DNA from: Mycolicibacterium crocinum
Lineage (GTDB): Bacteria > Actinomycetota > Actinomycetes > Mycobacteriales > Mycobacteriaceae
NCBI RefSeq assembly: GCF_022370635.2
Contig: NZ_CP092362.2
Location: forward strand, 1,364,001 to 1,428,000
Direction of reading: 5' to 3'
DNA length: 64,000 nt
In this document: piece after piece, positions 35,182-45,028 of the stretch
How the letters are laid out: every line of letters starts with the position of its first letter
Numbering within the stretch: position 1 is the stretch's first letter
Notes under the pieces: generated by a model
The model's database searches: none
What the model was told of the DNA's origin: nothing
The model's input: the letters and a program-made list of their open reading frames with translations, nothing else
Program-made: the position numbers and the translations under genes

Positions 35182-35966
35182 GCCACCGCGTAGAGCCGGT
35201 GGGTGCCGCTGAAGCCTTTGAGCTCGGCGTCGCGTCCCTCGTCGAAGGCCTGCTGATCGCCCACCGCGGTCCGCACCGTCTCGCTCACCAGGATCTCGCC
35301 GCCGTCGGCCTCGCCGGCGACTCGGGCGGCCATCGCCACGTTGCGGCCGAACAGGTCGTCGCCGCGGCGCACCGACTTACCCATGTGAATGCCGATCCGC
35401 ACCCGAATGCTGTTGTGGCGGGCGCGTTTCGCGTCCCGTACCAGTTCGCGCTGCATCGCCACCGCGCAATTCACCGCAGCGGCCGGATCGGCGAAGGCCA
35501 CCATGAACCCGTCGCCCTGACTCTTGACGACGTGGCCGTCGTATTTAGTGACCAACCGCCGGACCATCCGGTCGTGGCTGCCGATGAGCTTGACCCACGC
35601 TCGGTCGCCGATGCGTTCGTTGAGGGCGGTGGATTCCTCGATGTCGGAGAACATCACCACCACCTTGCCGTCCGGCGCCAGCCGCGCCAGGTCGGGACGC
35701 TCGACGTCGGCCCAGTCGGCGAGCTCCTCGATCGAGGACCGCACCGCCCCGCCCAGGCCCTGGGTGCGCACCAGGTTGGCCGTTTGCCACACCTGCTTGA
35801 CCGCCTCGCGGCCGCCCGACCACAACATGTTGCGGGTGTCCAGACGCCCGCGCAGCTCCTCGACCTCACGCTCGCTGGCCTCCAGCTGCTTGCGCATCAA
35901 GACCAGCGCGATGGCCTCGGCCACGACCAGCACCGCCAACACCGATGCCGCGATCGTCCAACCCAC
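35178..35966 (-). CDS. Membrane-anchored class III adenylate/guanylate cyclase
   Basis: 262 residues, GTG with GGAGGG 8 nt upstream. One N-terminal transmembrane helix (residues 4-24), a short coiled-coil ([17 protein letters not shown]), then the cyclase domain from about 98. Metal Asp in MFSDIEEST and QGDGF, purine-specifying Lys in VKSQGDGF and Asp in [14 protein letters not shown]; the Arg is present but the transition-state Asn position is Ala. It needs to dimerise for activity. Topology puts the catalytic domain in the cytosol. It stands alone and is divergent from the lipocalin-like gene. Confidence 0.87.
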   Translation of the reverse strand: MGWTIAASVLAVLVVAEAIALVLMRKQLEASEREVEELRGRLDTRNMLWSGGREAVKQVWQTANLVRTQGLGGAVRSSIEELADWADVERPDLARLAPDGKVVVMFSDIEESTALNERIGDRAWVKLIGSHDRMVRRLVTKYDGHVVKSQGDGFMVAFADPAAAVNCAVAMQRELVRDAKRARHNSIRVRIGIHMGKSVRRGDDLFGRNVAMAARVAGEADGGEILVSETVRTAVGDQQAFDEGRDAELKGFSGTHRLYAVA

Positions 35967-36000
35967 TGTGCGCCGCCCTCCTGTCCGCGATCCTGAACAG

Positions 36001-36933
36001 ATGATGCCTCCTTACTACGAGAGCAGATTCATCCGTGCGAATCACCCCCGACGCGCGCAGGCAATCTGGCTGCGCTGGACGCTGCTACTGCCGAAGCCCG
36101 ACGACGCGGTCGCCGACGTGTGGGTGATGCTGTTCGACCCCGACGGCGGCGGTAACCGCGCGGTCAAGGTCCCTCATCCGCTGACCGACGCCGACTATCT
36201 CTCCAACCCCTGGTCGGCCAGGATCGCCGACAGCGTGATCGACGACGTGCACGCCCGCGTGGCGCTCGACGGCGCATCGTGCGATCTGGCTATCACCCCC
36301 GGCGACGAACCAACGGTCAAGCTGCTCACCGACCGCTCGTATACAGCCAAGTTCCCGACGGCCAAGACATCGGTACGTCATCCGCTGGCCCGATTCGACG
36401 GCACCGTCACCGTCGGCGACGCCACGGTGGCAGTCGACTCGTGGACGGGCAGCGTCAACCACAACTGGGGCAGCAAGCACACGCCGGCGTATGCCTTCGG
36501 GCAGGTGTGCGGCTTCGACGATCACCCGCAATCCAGCCTCGAGGTCGTGACCGCCCGAGCCGCCGTCGGGCCGCTGCGGTTGCCTGCCGCCACCCTGTTC
36601 GTCCTGCGTCACGCCGGGTGGGAGGTCGCCGTGCGCTCGGTGCTGGCTGCCCGTCGCACCCACGGTTCGTATGAGCCGTTCCGGTGGTCGTTCGGCGGAC
36701 GGGCCGACGGATTCGAGCTGCACGGTGAGATTCGTGCCGAACCCCGCGACGCCATCGGGCTGACTTACACCGACACCAACGCAGCGACCAAATACTGCTA
36801 CAACTCTGCGTTGGCGGACTGCCGAATCAGCCTGTCCGGCAACGGCATCGACACCGAACTGACCGCGACCCGACGGGCGATGTTCGAGATCCTCACCGAT
36901 CACCGGCTTGGCGACGTACCGCTGTTGGCATAG
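36001..36933 (+). CDS. Lipocalin-like (CrtC/AttH type) protein, tentative
   Basis: 310 residues from ATG 36001; an in-frame GTG at 35968 is possible. No signal peptide. Beta-rich sequence with the conserved-looking block [28 protein letters not shown] in the middle and [21 protein letters not shown] later. The NHNWG...H...YAFGQ pattern resembles two-domain lipocalins such as hydroxyneurosporene hydratase and AttH, but family assignment is uncertain. A hydrophobic ligand or isoprenoid would be expected if right. It stands between the cyclase and the LuxR regulator, with no operon partner. Confidence 0.55.
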   Translation: MMPPYYESRFIRANHPRRAQAIWLRWTLLLPKPDDAVADVWVMLFDPDGGGNRAVKVPHPLTDADYLSNPWSARIADSVIDDVHARVALDGASCDLAITPGDEPTVKLLTDRSYTAKFPTAKTSVRHPLARFDGTVTVGDATVAVDSWTGSVNHNWGSKHTPAYAFGQVCGFDDHPQSSLEVVTARAAVGPLRLPAATLFVLRHAGWEVAVRSVLAARRTHGSYEPFRWSFGGRADGFELHGEIRAEPRDAIGLTYTDTNAATKYCYNSALADCRISLSGNGIDTELTATRRAMFEILTDHRLGDVPLLA

Positions 36934-37017
36934 CGGGCGCGAACCGCACCTCGAGAGGGCCGCCAAACGTTGAGCAATTCGCCCAGATCAGCGCTTTCGC
37001 CTGCGTAAACTTCGGCC

Positions 37018-39639
37018 GTGGGGGAGAGCCGCACCTGGCCCGTCATGCGACGAGGCAAGGAACTCGCTGCGATCCAGGCGACCCTGCAGGGCCGGCCGGG
37101 CCAATGCGGCGCCCTGCTCCTGGGCGATGCCGGCGTGGGCAAGACGACGCTTGCGCGGATGGCCACCCATGCACTGCGCACCGCCGCGGTGTGGGTGGCC
37201 GGAACCGAGTCCGCACGCGAGGTGCCGTTGGGGGTGTTCGCCCACCTGCTGGCCAGCCCGATGCCCGCCGACCCGGTCGCGATGCTCGCCGACGCGTTCC
37301 GCACCGTCCGCCGCGAGAAGGTGGCCCTCATCGGCGTCGACGACGTCCACCTCGTTGACCATCTGTCGGCGACGCTGCTGCATCAGCTGGCCGTCGAAGG
37401 CGCGGTCCGGATCGTGGCGACGGCGCGCACCGGAGAGCCGATCCCCGAGACGATCACCGCGCTGTGGAAGGACGGGTACCTCGCCCGGTTGGATGTCGCG
37501 CCGTTCTCCAAGGCTGAGGCGGTCGCGCTCGTCGAGACGGCGCTTGGCGGTCGCCTGGAACGGCTTTCGGCCGATTTGATGTGGGAGGCCTCGAGCGGCA
37601 ATGCGCTGTTCGTCCGGCATCTGGTCGAAGGGGCGCTGGAAGCGGGAACTCTGCGACAGGTCAACGGCGTCTGGCAGCTCAGAGGTGAAGCGGCGGTGGC
37701 GTCGAAGCTGGCTCCACTGCTGAGCAGTCGGCTCGACCGGCTGCCCGACGACGAACAGCGGGCTCTGCAGCTGCTTGCGGTGTCGGAACCACTGACGTTG
37801 GAGGTGATGTCCGAGCTCGTCGACTCCGAGACGCTGGAACGTGCCGAGCGACGCGGGCTGATCCGCGTCGTCGACGTCACCGGAACCGCCGATATCCACT
37901 TCACCCACTCGGTGATCGGTGAGGTCATCCGGCAGGGCCTGGGCCAAGTCGCGAGCCGGCGGCTGCGGACCGAGCTGTTGGGCGCGATGGACCGACATCC
38001 GCCGCATTCGCCTGTTCAACGCCTGCGCCGCGCCGAACTGGCGTTGCAGGCCGACGCGGCCGTCGAAACCGAATTCCTCTGTCGCGCAGCTGAAGACGCG
38101 ATCGCCCTGATGAACATCACGCTCGCCGAGCGGCTGGCCCAGGCCGCCGTCGACCAGAATGACGGTCTGGTGGCCTCCGAATTGCTCTCACGGGCCTTAC
38201 GCTGGCAGGGCCGAGCCCCGGAGTCCGAAGCGATCCTGGAGGCGTTCGACCCGGACACGCTCTCGGAGTTCGAGCTGGCCCGGTGGGGCATGGCGCGCAT
38301 CGCCAATCTGCAATGGGCGATCGGCGACGCCGAAGCGGCCGCCGAGATTCTGAAGATGTTGCAGCAGCGCATCACTCATCCACGCCTTCGCCTGTCTGTC
38401 GACGGCCTCGCGGCGGCGCTGGCCGTCCTCGACAATCGGCTCGACGACGCGGCCACGCTCGCCGATCAGGTGCTCGCCGATCCGACCGCAACGCCGATGG
38501 CCGTCGGTTGGGCGGTGTTCGGCGGCGGTATGGCGGCCGCTATGCGGGGGTGTGCCGCTGATGCGGCACGATTCGCCGCTCGCGGCCGGGAGGTCTACGA
38601 CGAGATCGACGGCCTGCTGCGCTTCCTGTTGGCCCTGGGTGAGGTTCGTGCTCTGACGCTGGCCGGCGATTTCGCTGCGGCGCAGGCTCGTTCGGGTGAC
38701 GTCGTGCGCATCACCTCACCGAGCCAGTACCGCGTTCGTGCGATGGCCAACGTCTTGGCCGGCACTGTCGAACTGGGCCGAGGCCAACTGCGGGTCGCGA
38801 TGGCCCGGCTCGAGGAAACCCTGGCCGCGCTCAGCGGTGAGGCGGCTGCGAGCTGGAACGTCCCCGCCAGATTGCTTCTTGCGCAGTGCTATTGCGGCCT
38901 CGGCTATGACGAGGCCGCCGCCCCCCTGGTGACCGAACTGCGGGAACTGGCCGGCCGTGCGGCCACGATGTTCGAACCGGCCGTCCGGATCGCGGAGGCG
39001 TGGCTGGCTGCGGCGATGGGCCACGTCAGCGGGGCGGTCAGGATGGCCCTGCACGCCGCCGACCTTGCCGGTGAGTCGGGCCAGCGGGCCATCGAACTGA
39101 TGGCGTTACACGCGGCCGCACGATTCGGCGACAAGAGTTGTCTGCCGCGCATCGTCGAGGTCGCCGCGGAAATCGGTGGACCGCTGGCGGCGGTCGACGC
39201 GGCGCACGCCACCGGCCTGATGAACGATGATGCGGCAGCGGTGTTTTCGGCCTCGCAGGAGTTCGAGCGGATCGGTGCGCTGCTGTCGGCGGCGGACGCC
39301 GCGGCGCAGGCGGCGGCACTCTTCGAGGCCGCTGGGCAGCGACGGCACTCGCTCGAAGCGGCCGCCGCCGCCGACCGGCTGGGCAAGGAATGCGGCGGAC
39401 TGCAGACGCCCGCGCTGATGGCCACCTCTCAGCCACTGCCACTGTCGCGGCGGGAACGCGAGATCGCGCAGCTCGTCGTGCGCGGGTTGTCCAACCGGGA
39501 CATCGCACAGCGGCTGGTGGTGTCGACCCGCACCGTCGAGGGACACCTGTACCGGATGTACCTGAAACTCAATGTGACCAGCCGCGAGGAGCTGCGCGAG
39601 ATCATCCGTCGCGCCCTCGAGGACGACGGGCCTGGTTGA
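37018..39639 (+). CDS. Large LuxR-family regulator with AAA (LAL-type) domain
   Basis: 873 residues; GTG lies 6 nt after TAAACT (37006-37011). N-terminal ATPase: Walker A GDAGVGKTT at 36-44, Walker B VALIGVDDVH near 102-111. A helical middle of about 600 Ala-rich residues resembles TPR arrays (EATLAALSGEAAASWNVPARLLLAQCYCGLG and similar). The C-terminal LuxR helix-turn-helix LSRREREIAQLVVRGLSNRDIAQRLVVSTRTVEGHLYRMYLKL is near 805-850. ATP-dependent activator; inducer and targets unknown. It may control the dehydrogenase gene that follows by 8 bp. Confidence 0.92.
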   Translation: MGESRTWPVMRRGKELAAIQATLQGRPGQCGALLLGDAGVGKTTLARMATHALRTAAVWVAGTESAREVPLGVFAHLLASPMPADPVAMLADAFRTVRREKVALIGVDDVHLVDHLSATLLHQLAVEGAVRIVATARTGEPIPETITALWKDGYLARLDVAPFSKAEAVALVETALGGRLERLSADLMWEASSGNALFVRHLVEGALEAGTLRQVNGVWQLRGEAAVASKLAPLLSSRLDRLPDDEQRALQLLAVSEPLTLEVMSELVDSETLERAERRGLIRVVDVTGTADIHFTHSVIGEVIRQGLGQVASRRLRTELLGAMDRHPPHSPVQRLRRAELALQADAAVETEFLCRAAEDAIALMNITLAERLAQAAVDQNDGLVASELLSRALRWQGRAPESEAILEAFDPDTLSEFELARWGMARIANLQWAIGDAEAAAEILKMLQQRITHPRLRLSVDGLAAALAVLDNRLDDAATLADQVLADPTATPMAVGWAVFGGGMAAAMRGCAADAARFAARGREVYDEIDGLLRFLLALGEVRALTLAGDFAAAQARSGDVVRITSPSQYRVRAMANVLAGTVELGRGQLRVAMARLEETLAALSGEAAASWNVPARLLLAQCYCGLGYDEAAAPLVTELRELAGRAATMFEPAVRIAEAWLAAAMGHVSGAVRMALHAADLAGESGQRAIELMALHAAARFGDKSCLPRIVEVAAEIGGPLAAVDAAHATGLMNDDAAAVFSASQEFERIGALLSAADAAAQAAALFEAAGQRRHSLEAAAAADRLGKECGGLQTPALMATSQPLPLSRREREIAQLVVRGLSNRDIAQRLVVSTRTVEGHLYRMYLKLNVTSREELREIIRRALEDDGPG

Positions 39640-39647
39640 CTGGCGGC

Positions 39648-40559
39648 ATGGCCATCCTCGTCGTCGGCAGGCTCGAACCGTCGCTGGAGAAGCAACTCAC
39701 GGACAGGCACACTCCGCTGCGGCTACCGGTGGACGCCGAGCAGGCCGAGGACGTCACCGTCATCGTGTGCAACGGACGTCCCGGTGTCGACGCCGCGCTG
39801 ATGGATTCCCTGCCACAGCTGCGCGCGATCGTGAACTTCGGCGCCGGGTACGACGCCATCGACGTCACCGCGGCCCGCGATCGAGGGATCGGGGTCAGCA
39901 ACACCCCCGACGTCCTCAACGACACCGTCGCCGACACCGCGCTCGGTCTGATCCTCGACACCCTGCGCCGATTTCCCGCCGCCGACCGGTATGTGCGGGC
40001 GGGCCGATGGGCCATCGACGGGCCGTTCCCCTACACCCGCGACCTGACCGGCAGCCGCGTCGGCATCCTCGGGCTTGGCCGGATCGGCTCGGCGATCGCC
40101 ACGCGTCTGCGCGGATTCGACTGTGCCATCGCCTATCACAACCGCCACGAGATCCCCGGCAGTCCGTACCGGTACGCCGCCTCACCGGTCGAACTGGCGG
40201 CCGATGTCGACGTTCTGGTCGTCGTCACCGCGGGCGGCCCCGACACCGCGCATCTGGTGGATCGCGAAGTGCTCGCCGCGCTCGGACCGGACGGCTATCT
40301 GATCAACGTCGCCCGCGGCAGCGTCGTCGACCAGAACGTCTTGATCGAGTTTCTCGAGCAGGGTCGCCTCGCCGGCGCCGGCTTGGACGTCTACGCGGCC
40401 GAGCCCGACGTGCCCGTTCGGTTATGGGAACTCGACAACGTGGTGTTGCTGCCGCACATGGGCAGCGCAACAGCCCGAACCCGAACGGCCATGGCCACTC
40501 TGGCGATGCGCAACCTGGAGGAGTTCCTCGCCAGCGGTCAGCTGGTGACGCCGGTCTAG
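39648..40559 (+). CDS. D-isomer-specific 2-hydroxyacid dehydrogenase
   Basis: 303 residues from ATG 39648, 8 bp after the regulator. Reduces a 2-keto acid or oxidises a D-2-hydroxy acid with NAD(P). Nucleotide motif GILGLGRIGSAIA near residue 143; catalytic Arg in NVARGSVVD, Glu in AEPDVP and His in LPHMGSAT are all present. After GxGxxG the strand ends AYHNRHE, where Asn/Arg may favour NADP. Shorter than SerA, no ACT domain. The TAG overlaps that of the convergent hydrolase in CTAG. Confidence 0.92.
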   Translation: MAILVVGRLEPSLEKQLTDRHTPLRLPVDAEQAEDVTVIVCNGRPGVDAALMDSLPQLRAIVNFGAGYDAIDVTAARDRGIGVSNTPDVLNDTVADTALGLILDTLRRFPAADRYVRAGRWAIDGPFPYTRDLTGSRVGILGLGRIGSAIATRLRGFDCAIAYHNRHEIPGSPYRYAASPVELAADVDVLVVVTAGGPDTAHLVDREVLAALGPDGYLINVARGSVVDQNVLIEFLEQGRLAGAGLDVYAAEPDVPVRLWELDNVVLLPHMGSATARTRTAMATLAMRNLEEFLASGQLVTPV

Positions 40560-41413
40560 CGGGTGACGAACGAGACGACGGCCTCGCTGAAGGCGTCGTT
40601 GTCGTCACCGGCGGCGGTGTGCCCGGCATCGGAGAGTTCGACGAATTCCGCGTGCACCTTCGACAAGAAGTCCTGCACCCCTTCGGCGCTGACGACGTCG
40701 GAGAGCTTGCCGCGGATCAGCAGGATCGGGATGGTCAGGTCGATGGCCGCCTGCTCGAGGCGTTCCACCCGGCCGAACGGATCGTCCTTCGGCGCGGTGA
40801 GGAACGCCGGGTCCCAATGCCAGAACCACCGGCCGTCGCGGAAGCGCAGATTCTTCTTCAGGCCATCGAGATTCTTCGGCCGCTTGCGGTGCGGCAGGTA
40901 GGAGGCGATGGCATCGGCGGCCTGCTCGAGGTTCTCGAAGCCGTCCACATTGCTGAACATGAAGTCCCGGATCCGGGCGCTGCCGTCCTTCTCGAAGCGC
41001 GGCACCACATCGACCAGCACCAGTTTGGTCACCACGTCGGGCCCGGCCTCCTTGGCCACTAGAATGCTGGTCAGACCGCCCATGCTGGCGCCGATCAGCA
41101 CCACCGGGCGCCCGATCTGCTCGAGCACCGCCAGCACGTCGGCCGACAGCGCGTCGACGCTGTAGTCGGCGTCCGGGGCGCGGTCGCTGTCGCCGTGTCC
41201 GCGGGCGTCGAGGGCGATCACGTGGAAGCCATGGTCGGCCAGCACCTGTCCGGTGTTCTTCCAGGAGAACCGGTTCTGCCCGCCGCCGTGCAGCATGAGG
41301 ATCGTCGGACGGTCGGCCGAAGACTCTGCGCCGCGGTTCCATTCGTCGCCGACGAGGGAGAGCTCGCTGGTACCTCGGAACTCGACCGTCTCACCGGTAT
41401 TTGTGCTGCTCAC
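40556..41413 (-). CDS. Alpha/beta hydrolase
   Basis: 285 residues from GTG 41413, which has GAGAGG 6 nt upstream; the ATG two codons earlier is too close to that site. Triad: Ser in LIGASMGG (about residue 112), Asp near LIRGKLSDVV, His in DAGHTAAG. LMLHGGGQNRFSW gives the oxyanion hole HGGG-type region. Cap domain with aromatic residues (DGRWFWHWDPAFL). Esterase, peroxidase-like or C-C hydrolase; substrate unknown. Isolated gene. Confidence 0.85.
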   Translation of the reverse strand: MSSTNTGETVEFRGTSELSLVGDEWNRGAESSADRPTILMLHGGGQNRFSWKNTGQVLADHGFHVIALDARGHGDSDRAPDADYSVDALSADVLAVLEQIGRPVVLIGASMGGLTSILVAKEAGPDVVTKLVLVDVVPRFEKDGSARIRDFMFSNVDGFENLEQAADAIASYLPHRKRPKNLDGLKKNLRFRDGRWFWHWDPAFLTAPKDDPFGRVERLEQAAIDLTIPILLIRGKLSDVVSAEGVQDFLSKVHAEFVELSDAGHTAAGDDNDAFSEAVVSFVTR

Positions 41414-41523
41414 GGGCATCCTCTCAACGAACCTGAACAGCACGTTACCTAGCGGTGCTATCGATGACTTTCGGCACCCCGGCCGGTCAATCCTTTCGAC
41501 AGCCCTTCCAGAGGAGACCACCC

Positions 41524-41997
41524 GTGCCCACCATCACCCCGTCGCTGTGGTTCGACAACGACCTCGAGGAGGCGATGCGCTTCTACACCGGCATCTTTCC
41601 GAACTCGTCCATCGACTACGTCAACCGCTATACCGAGGCAGGCCCCGGCACCCCGGGCGAGGTCCTGTCGGCCGGCTTCACCCTCGACGGCACCCGGTTC
41701 GTCGGGATCAACGGCGGTCCGGTGTTCTCGTTCACCGAAGCGGTGTCGTTCCTGATCGAGTGCGCCGACCAGGCCGAAGTCGACTATTACTGGGACGCTC
41801 TTGTCGCCGGCGGTCAGGAATCGCAGTGCGGGTGGCTCAAGGACCGCTTCGGGTTGAGCTGGCAGGTTGTGCCCTCCCGGCTCTACGAGCTGCTCTCCGA
41901 TCCGGACGAGGCCAGGGCGGTCGCCGCCACTGCGGCCATGCTCGGGATGCGCAAAATCGTCATCGCCGATCTGGAGGCCGCCGTAGCCCACCCGTGA
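41524..41997 (+). CDS. VOC family protein (PhnB / 3-demethylubiquinone methyltransferase-like fold)
   Basis: 157 residues from GTG 41524, with AGAGGAG 8 nt upstream. PhnB-type start TPSLWFDNDLEEAMRFYTGIFPNSSIDYVNRY, then EVLSAGFTLDGTRFVGINGGP and the characteristic end GWLKDRFGLSWQVVPSRLYELLSDPDEARA. Proteins of this group are called 3-demethylubiquinone methyltransferases by old annotation but have no SAM site; function unknown. Followed by the Mce-associated pair on the same strand, 79 bp away. Confidence 0.88.
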   Translation: MPTITPSLWFDNDLEEAMRFYTGIFPNSSIDYVNRYTEAGPGTPGEVLSAGFTLDGTRFVGINGGPVFSFTEAVSFLIECADQAEVDYYWDALVAGGQESQCGWLKDRFGLSWQVVPSRLYELLSDPDEARAVAATAAMLGMRKIVIADLEAAVAHP

Positions 41998-42076
41998 CGG
42001 CCCTCACAGCGCCTACCGGTAGCCTTTCGCCCCAAGTGCGGGTGATCGGAGCCCGTAGCGCCGCAGAGGGAGAATC

Positions 42077-42694
42077 ATGGCCGACGAGCCTGCCGAGCCC
42101 GAGGGCGAGGCCGCCACGCCAGAGGAGGCCGTCACGACGACGGTCCTCGACGGCGACGAGACCGTCGAAGAGACCACCGACGCCGAACCTGCTCCTGCCA
42201 AGCAGCCGCGTTCGCATGTCCAGCTGGCGCTGATCGTCGGCACGGTCGTCGTGGTCGCGCTGGCCGCGCTGACGGGATGGCTCGGATACCGGGCTTACGA
42301 GTCCCGCCAGACCGCCCAGCTGCGGGAGCTGTTCGTCGGCGTCGGGCGCCAAGGCGCGATCAACCTGACCACGATCGACGCCGCCGAGGCCGAGAAGGAT
42401 GTGCAGCGCATCCTCGATTCGGCCACCGACGCGTTCTACGACGACTTCGCCAAGCGGTCCCAGCCCTTCATCGAGGTGGTCAAGCAGGCCCAGTCCAAGT
42501 CGGTCGGTGAGGTGACCGAGGCGGGGCTGGAGTCGATGTCGGACAGTGAGGGCCAGGTGCTGGTGGCCGTCACCGTCACCACCTCCAACCGTGGTGCCCC
42601 CAATCAGCCGAAGCGCTCCTGGCGGATGCGTCTGTCGGTCAAGAAGACCGGTAATGACGAAGCGAAGGTCTCGAAAGTGGAGTTCGTACCGTGA
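42077..42694 (+). CDS. Mce-associated membrane protein, first of pair
   Basis: 205 residues; GAGGGAGA ribosome site. Acidic, Glu/Pro-rich cytoplasmic N-terminus of about 55 residues, one transmembrane helix (LALIVGTVVVVALAALTGWLGYRAY), then a periplasmic domain of about 125 residues with the VEKD-type AEKDVQRILDSATDAFYDDFAKRSQPF motif and a beta-rich end. This matches orphan Mce-associated proteins (compare Rv1362c/Rv1363c), which stabilise Mce lipid importers. No mce operon is in the window. Coupled by a GTGA overlap with its paralogue. Confidence 0.85.
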   Translation: MADEPAEPEGEAATPEEAVTTTVLDGDETVEETTDAEPAPAKQPRSHVQLALIVGTVVVVALAALTGWLGYRAYESRQTAQLRELFVGVGRQGAINLTTIDAAEAEKDVQRILDSATDAFYDDFAKRSQPFIEVVKQAQSKSVGEVTEAGLESMSDSEGQVLVAVTVTTSNRGAPNQPKRSWRMRLSVKKTGNDEAKVSKVEFVP

Positions 42695-43302
42695 CGACTG
42701 ACGACGACAAGCCAGACCCGGAGGTCATCGAGGAGGAGACCACCGCGGTCGAACTCACCGACGCTGAGGCCGCCGCCGGTGAAACTCCGGCCGCAGCCGA
42801 GGCTGCGCCGAAGAAGGGGTTCAGCTTCGCGCGGGCGGTGGCCTTCGGGGTGCTGCCGATCATGGCGCTGCTGCTGGCAGCCGCCGCCGGCTATCTGCGG
42901 TGGGAGGACTCGTCGCGCCGGGACGCCGCCACCGCCGCGAACGAATCAGTCCAGGCTGCAAAGGATTCCACCGTTGCGCTGTTGAGCTACAAGCCCGAGA
43001 CGGTCGAGAAGGATCTCGGCGCGGCCCGCGACCGGCTCACCGGCAGCTTCCTGGACGCCTATACCCAGCTGATCAACAACGTGGTCATCCCCGGCGCCAA
43101 GGAGAAGAAGATCTCCGCACTGGCGGCGGTCCCGGCCGCGGCGTCGGTGTCGGCCAAGTCCGATCACGCGGTGGTGCTGTTGTTCGTCGACCAGACCGTC
43201 GTCGTCGGTGCGGACGCCCCGACCAACACCGCCTCCAGCGTCCGGGTGACGCTGGAGAAGATCAAAGATCGCTGGCTCATCTCGGGATTCGACCCGATCT
43301 AG
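42691..43302 (+). CDS. Mce-associated membrane protein, second of pair
   Basis: 203 residues, GTG overlapping the first gene's TGA. Same layout as its neighbour: acidic N-terminus, helix AVAFGVLPIMALLLAAAAGYL near residues 48-70, then TVEKDLGAARDRLTGSFLDAYTQLINNVVIPGAKE and a beta-rich end IKDRWLISGFDPI. The two are paralogues and probably form a heteromer that supports Mce transport of sterols or fatty acids. The epoxide-hydrolase-like gene follows by 15 bp and may be co-transcribed. Confidence 0.85.
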   Translation: MTTDDDKPDPEVIEEETTAVELTDAEAAAGETPAAAEAAPKKGFSFARAVAFGVLPIMALLLAAAAGYLRWEDSSRRDAATAANESVQAAKDSTVALLSYKPETVEKDLGAARDRLTGSFLDAYTQLINNVVIPGAKEKKISALAAVPAAASVSAKSDHAVVLLFVDQTVVVGADAPTNTASSVRVTLEKIKDRWLISGFDPI

Positions 43303-43317
43303 CGAAGAGGGGGTTCG

Positions 43318-44232
43318 ATGACCGAGCCGCGCTGGATTGACGTCTCCGCGCCGGCCGTGCAGCTGCGTGCGCTCAGCTGGGGCCGGGATGAGGGCCCAAT
43401 TGCGTTGTGCCTGCACGGTTTTCCCGATACCGCATATGGGTTCCGGAAACTGGCGCCCCATCTGGTGGCCGCCGGCTACCGGGTGATCGCACCGTTCATG
43501 CGCGGCTACGTGCCGTCTTCGCTTCCTGCCGACGGCAGCCAGCACATCGGCGCGGTGATGGACGACGCGCTGCAGGTGCTCGCCGCGAGCAATCCCACCG
43601 GTGGCGACGTCGTCATCGGCCACGACTGGGGCGCGATCGCCGCCACCGGCCTGGCCGCGATGCCGGACAGCCCGTTCGTGAAAGCCGTCGTGATGTCGGT
43701 GCCGCCTTCGGCGGCGCTGCGCCCCGGCGGCGGCCGAAAGCTGGCCAATCGTGGCCGGTTGCTGCGTCTCCTGCCGGTGCAGTTCCTGCGCAGCTGGTAC
43801 ATCAGCTACTTCCAGCTGCCGTTCCTGCCGGAGCGGTCCTCGTCGTGGATCGTCCCGCTGCTGTGGCGGCGCTGGTCGCCCGGCTACAACGCCGCCGAGG
43901 ATCTGCGGCACGTCGACGCCGCGATCGGCTCACCGGACCGCTGGCGCGCCGCGCTGGGCACCTACCGGGCGACGATCCGCAACACGCGTCCGCCGGCCCG
44001 CTATGCAGAGCTGCAGAAGCTCTGGCTCGAGCCGCCGCGGCTGCCGACGCTGTACCTGCACGGAGCCGACGATGGTTGTATGACACCGGAATTCACGCCG
44101 TGGGTGGCGGGGGTCCTGCCGCCGGGCAGTGATGTCGCGGTCGTCGAGCACGCCGGACATTTCCTGCAGCTCGAACAGCCTGACGTGGTCGGCCGCCAGA
44201 TCGTCGACTTTCTGGGCGCTACTTCTTCTTGA
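43318..44232 (+). CDS. Epoxide hydrolase-like alpha/beta hydrolase
   Basis: 304 residues with AGAGGGGG upstream. Nucleophile elbow is GHDWGA (about residue 104), so the nucleophile is Asp as in epoxide hydrolases and haloalkane dehalogenases, not Ser. HGFPDTAYGFRKL is the HGxP oxyanion motif of epoxide hydrolases; His is in VEHAGHFLQLE. Cap-domain Tyr residues (WYISYF) may polarise the epoxide. Cytosolic detoxification or lipid epoxide opening is likely. Overlaps the convergent SDR by 14 bp. Confidence 0.87.
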   Translation: MTEPRWIDVSAPAVQLRALSWGRDEGPIALCLHGFPDTAYGFRKLAPHLVAAGYRVIAPFMRGYVPSSLPADGSQHIGAVMDDALQVLAASNPTGGDVVIGHDWGAIAATGLAAMPDSPFVKAVVMSVPPSAALRPGGGRKLANRGRLLRLLPVQFLRSWYISYFQLPFLPERSSSWIVPLLWRRWSPGYNAAEDLRHVDAAIGSPDRWRAALGTYRATIRNTRPPARYAELQKLWLEPPRLPTLYLHGADDGCMTPEFTPWVAGVLPPGSDVAVVEHAGHFLQLEQPDVVGRQIVDFLGATSS

Positions 44233-45022
44233 ACGCCGGATGCTGGCTGGCCAACAACGGCAGCAGCAGTCGCCGCGGCGTCAGGTGATACACCGCTGAC
44301 GCCGCGCGGTTGAGACGTCCCGGCACCACCACCGGCTTGCCTGCCGCCAACCCGTCCACCGCCGCAACGGCGACGTCCTGCGGCGACACCCACAGTGGCT
44401 TGGGCAGGGCGGCCTCGGCGTCTTCGGTGGAGAATCCGGCGGCCTCGCCGAACCCGGTGTGCACCGGACCGGGGCACAGGGCGGTCACCGCGACGCCGCT
44501 CGGTTTGAGTTCCTGGCCCAGCGCTCGGCTGTAGGACAGCACGAAAGCCTTGGCCGCGCCGTAGACGGCTTGCCCGGGCAGCGGGCCGAAGCCGGCCACC
44601 GACGCGACGTTGAGCACAGCCCCGCGACGTCGGCTCACCATGCCCGCTACGAAGCGAGTGCACAGATCGACCACCGCGGCGACGTCGACCTCGACGACGT
44701 TCAGCTCGGCGCCGGGGTCGGCGCCGGCCACCGGCCCCATGGTGGACAGTCCGGCGTTGTTGACCAGGATGTCGACGTCCAGGCCCAGTTCGGCCACCCG
44801 GCCGGGCAGCGCAGCCCGCTCGTCGGGATCTGAAAGATCAGCGCCGACAACGGAACTCGGGCCGGGAAGGGATTCAGCGAGTGCGTTGAGCTGTTCGGTG
44901 CGGCGGGCCACGAGCACCACGTGATGGCCGCGGGCGGAGAGTACCCGGGCGATTTCGGCGCCGATACCGGAGGAGGCTCCGGTGATCAGCGCGGCGCGAT
45001 GGGGACCGGGCGTCGGCAGCAC
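44219..45022 (-). CDS. SDR family oxidoreductase
   Basis: 267 residues; GTG is 6 nt after TAGGCT (45029-45034, minus strand). Classical SDR: TGASSGIG at residue 15, ARR after strand 2 suggests NADP, NNAG, Ser in NVASVAG, YGAAKAF with Tyr-Lys. C-terminal extension TPRRLLLPLLASQHPAFKKK is basic and hydrophobic and may sit on the membrane, as in DltE-like SDRs. Divergent from the WS/DGAT-like gene, whose start is 26 bp away. Confidence 0.88.
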   Translation of the reverse strand: MLPTPGPHRAALITGASSGIGAEIARVLSARGHHVVLVARRTEQLNALAESLPGPSSVVGADLSDPDERAALPGRVAELGLDVDILVNNAGLSTMGPVAGADPGAELNVVEVDVAAVVDLCTRFVAGMVSRRRGAVLNVASVAGFGPLPGQAVYGAAKAFVLSYSRALGQELKPSGVAVTALCPGPVHTGFGEAAGFSTEDAEAALPKPLWVSPQDVAVAAVDGLAAGKPVVVPGRLNRAASAVYHLTPRRLLLPLLASQHPAFKKK

Positions 45023-45028
45023 CTGGCC

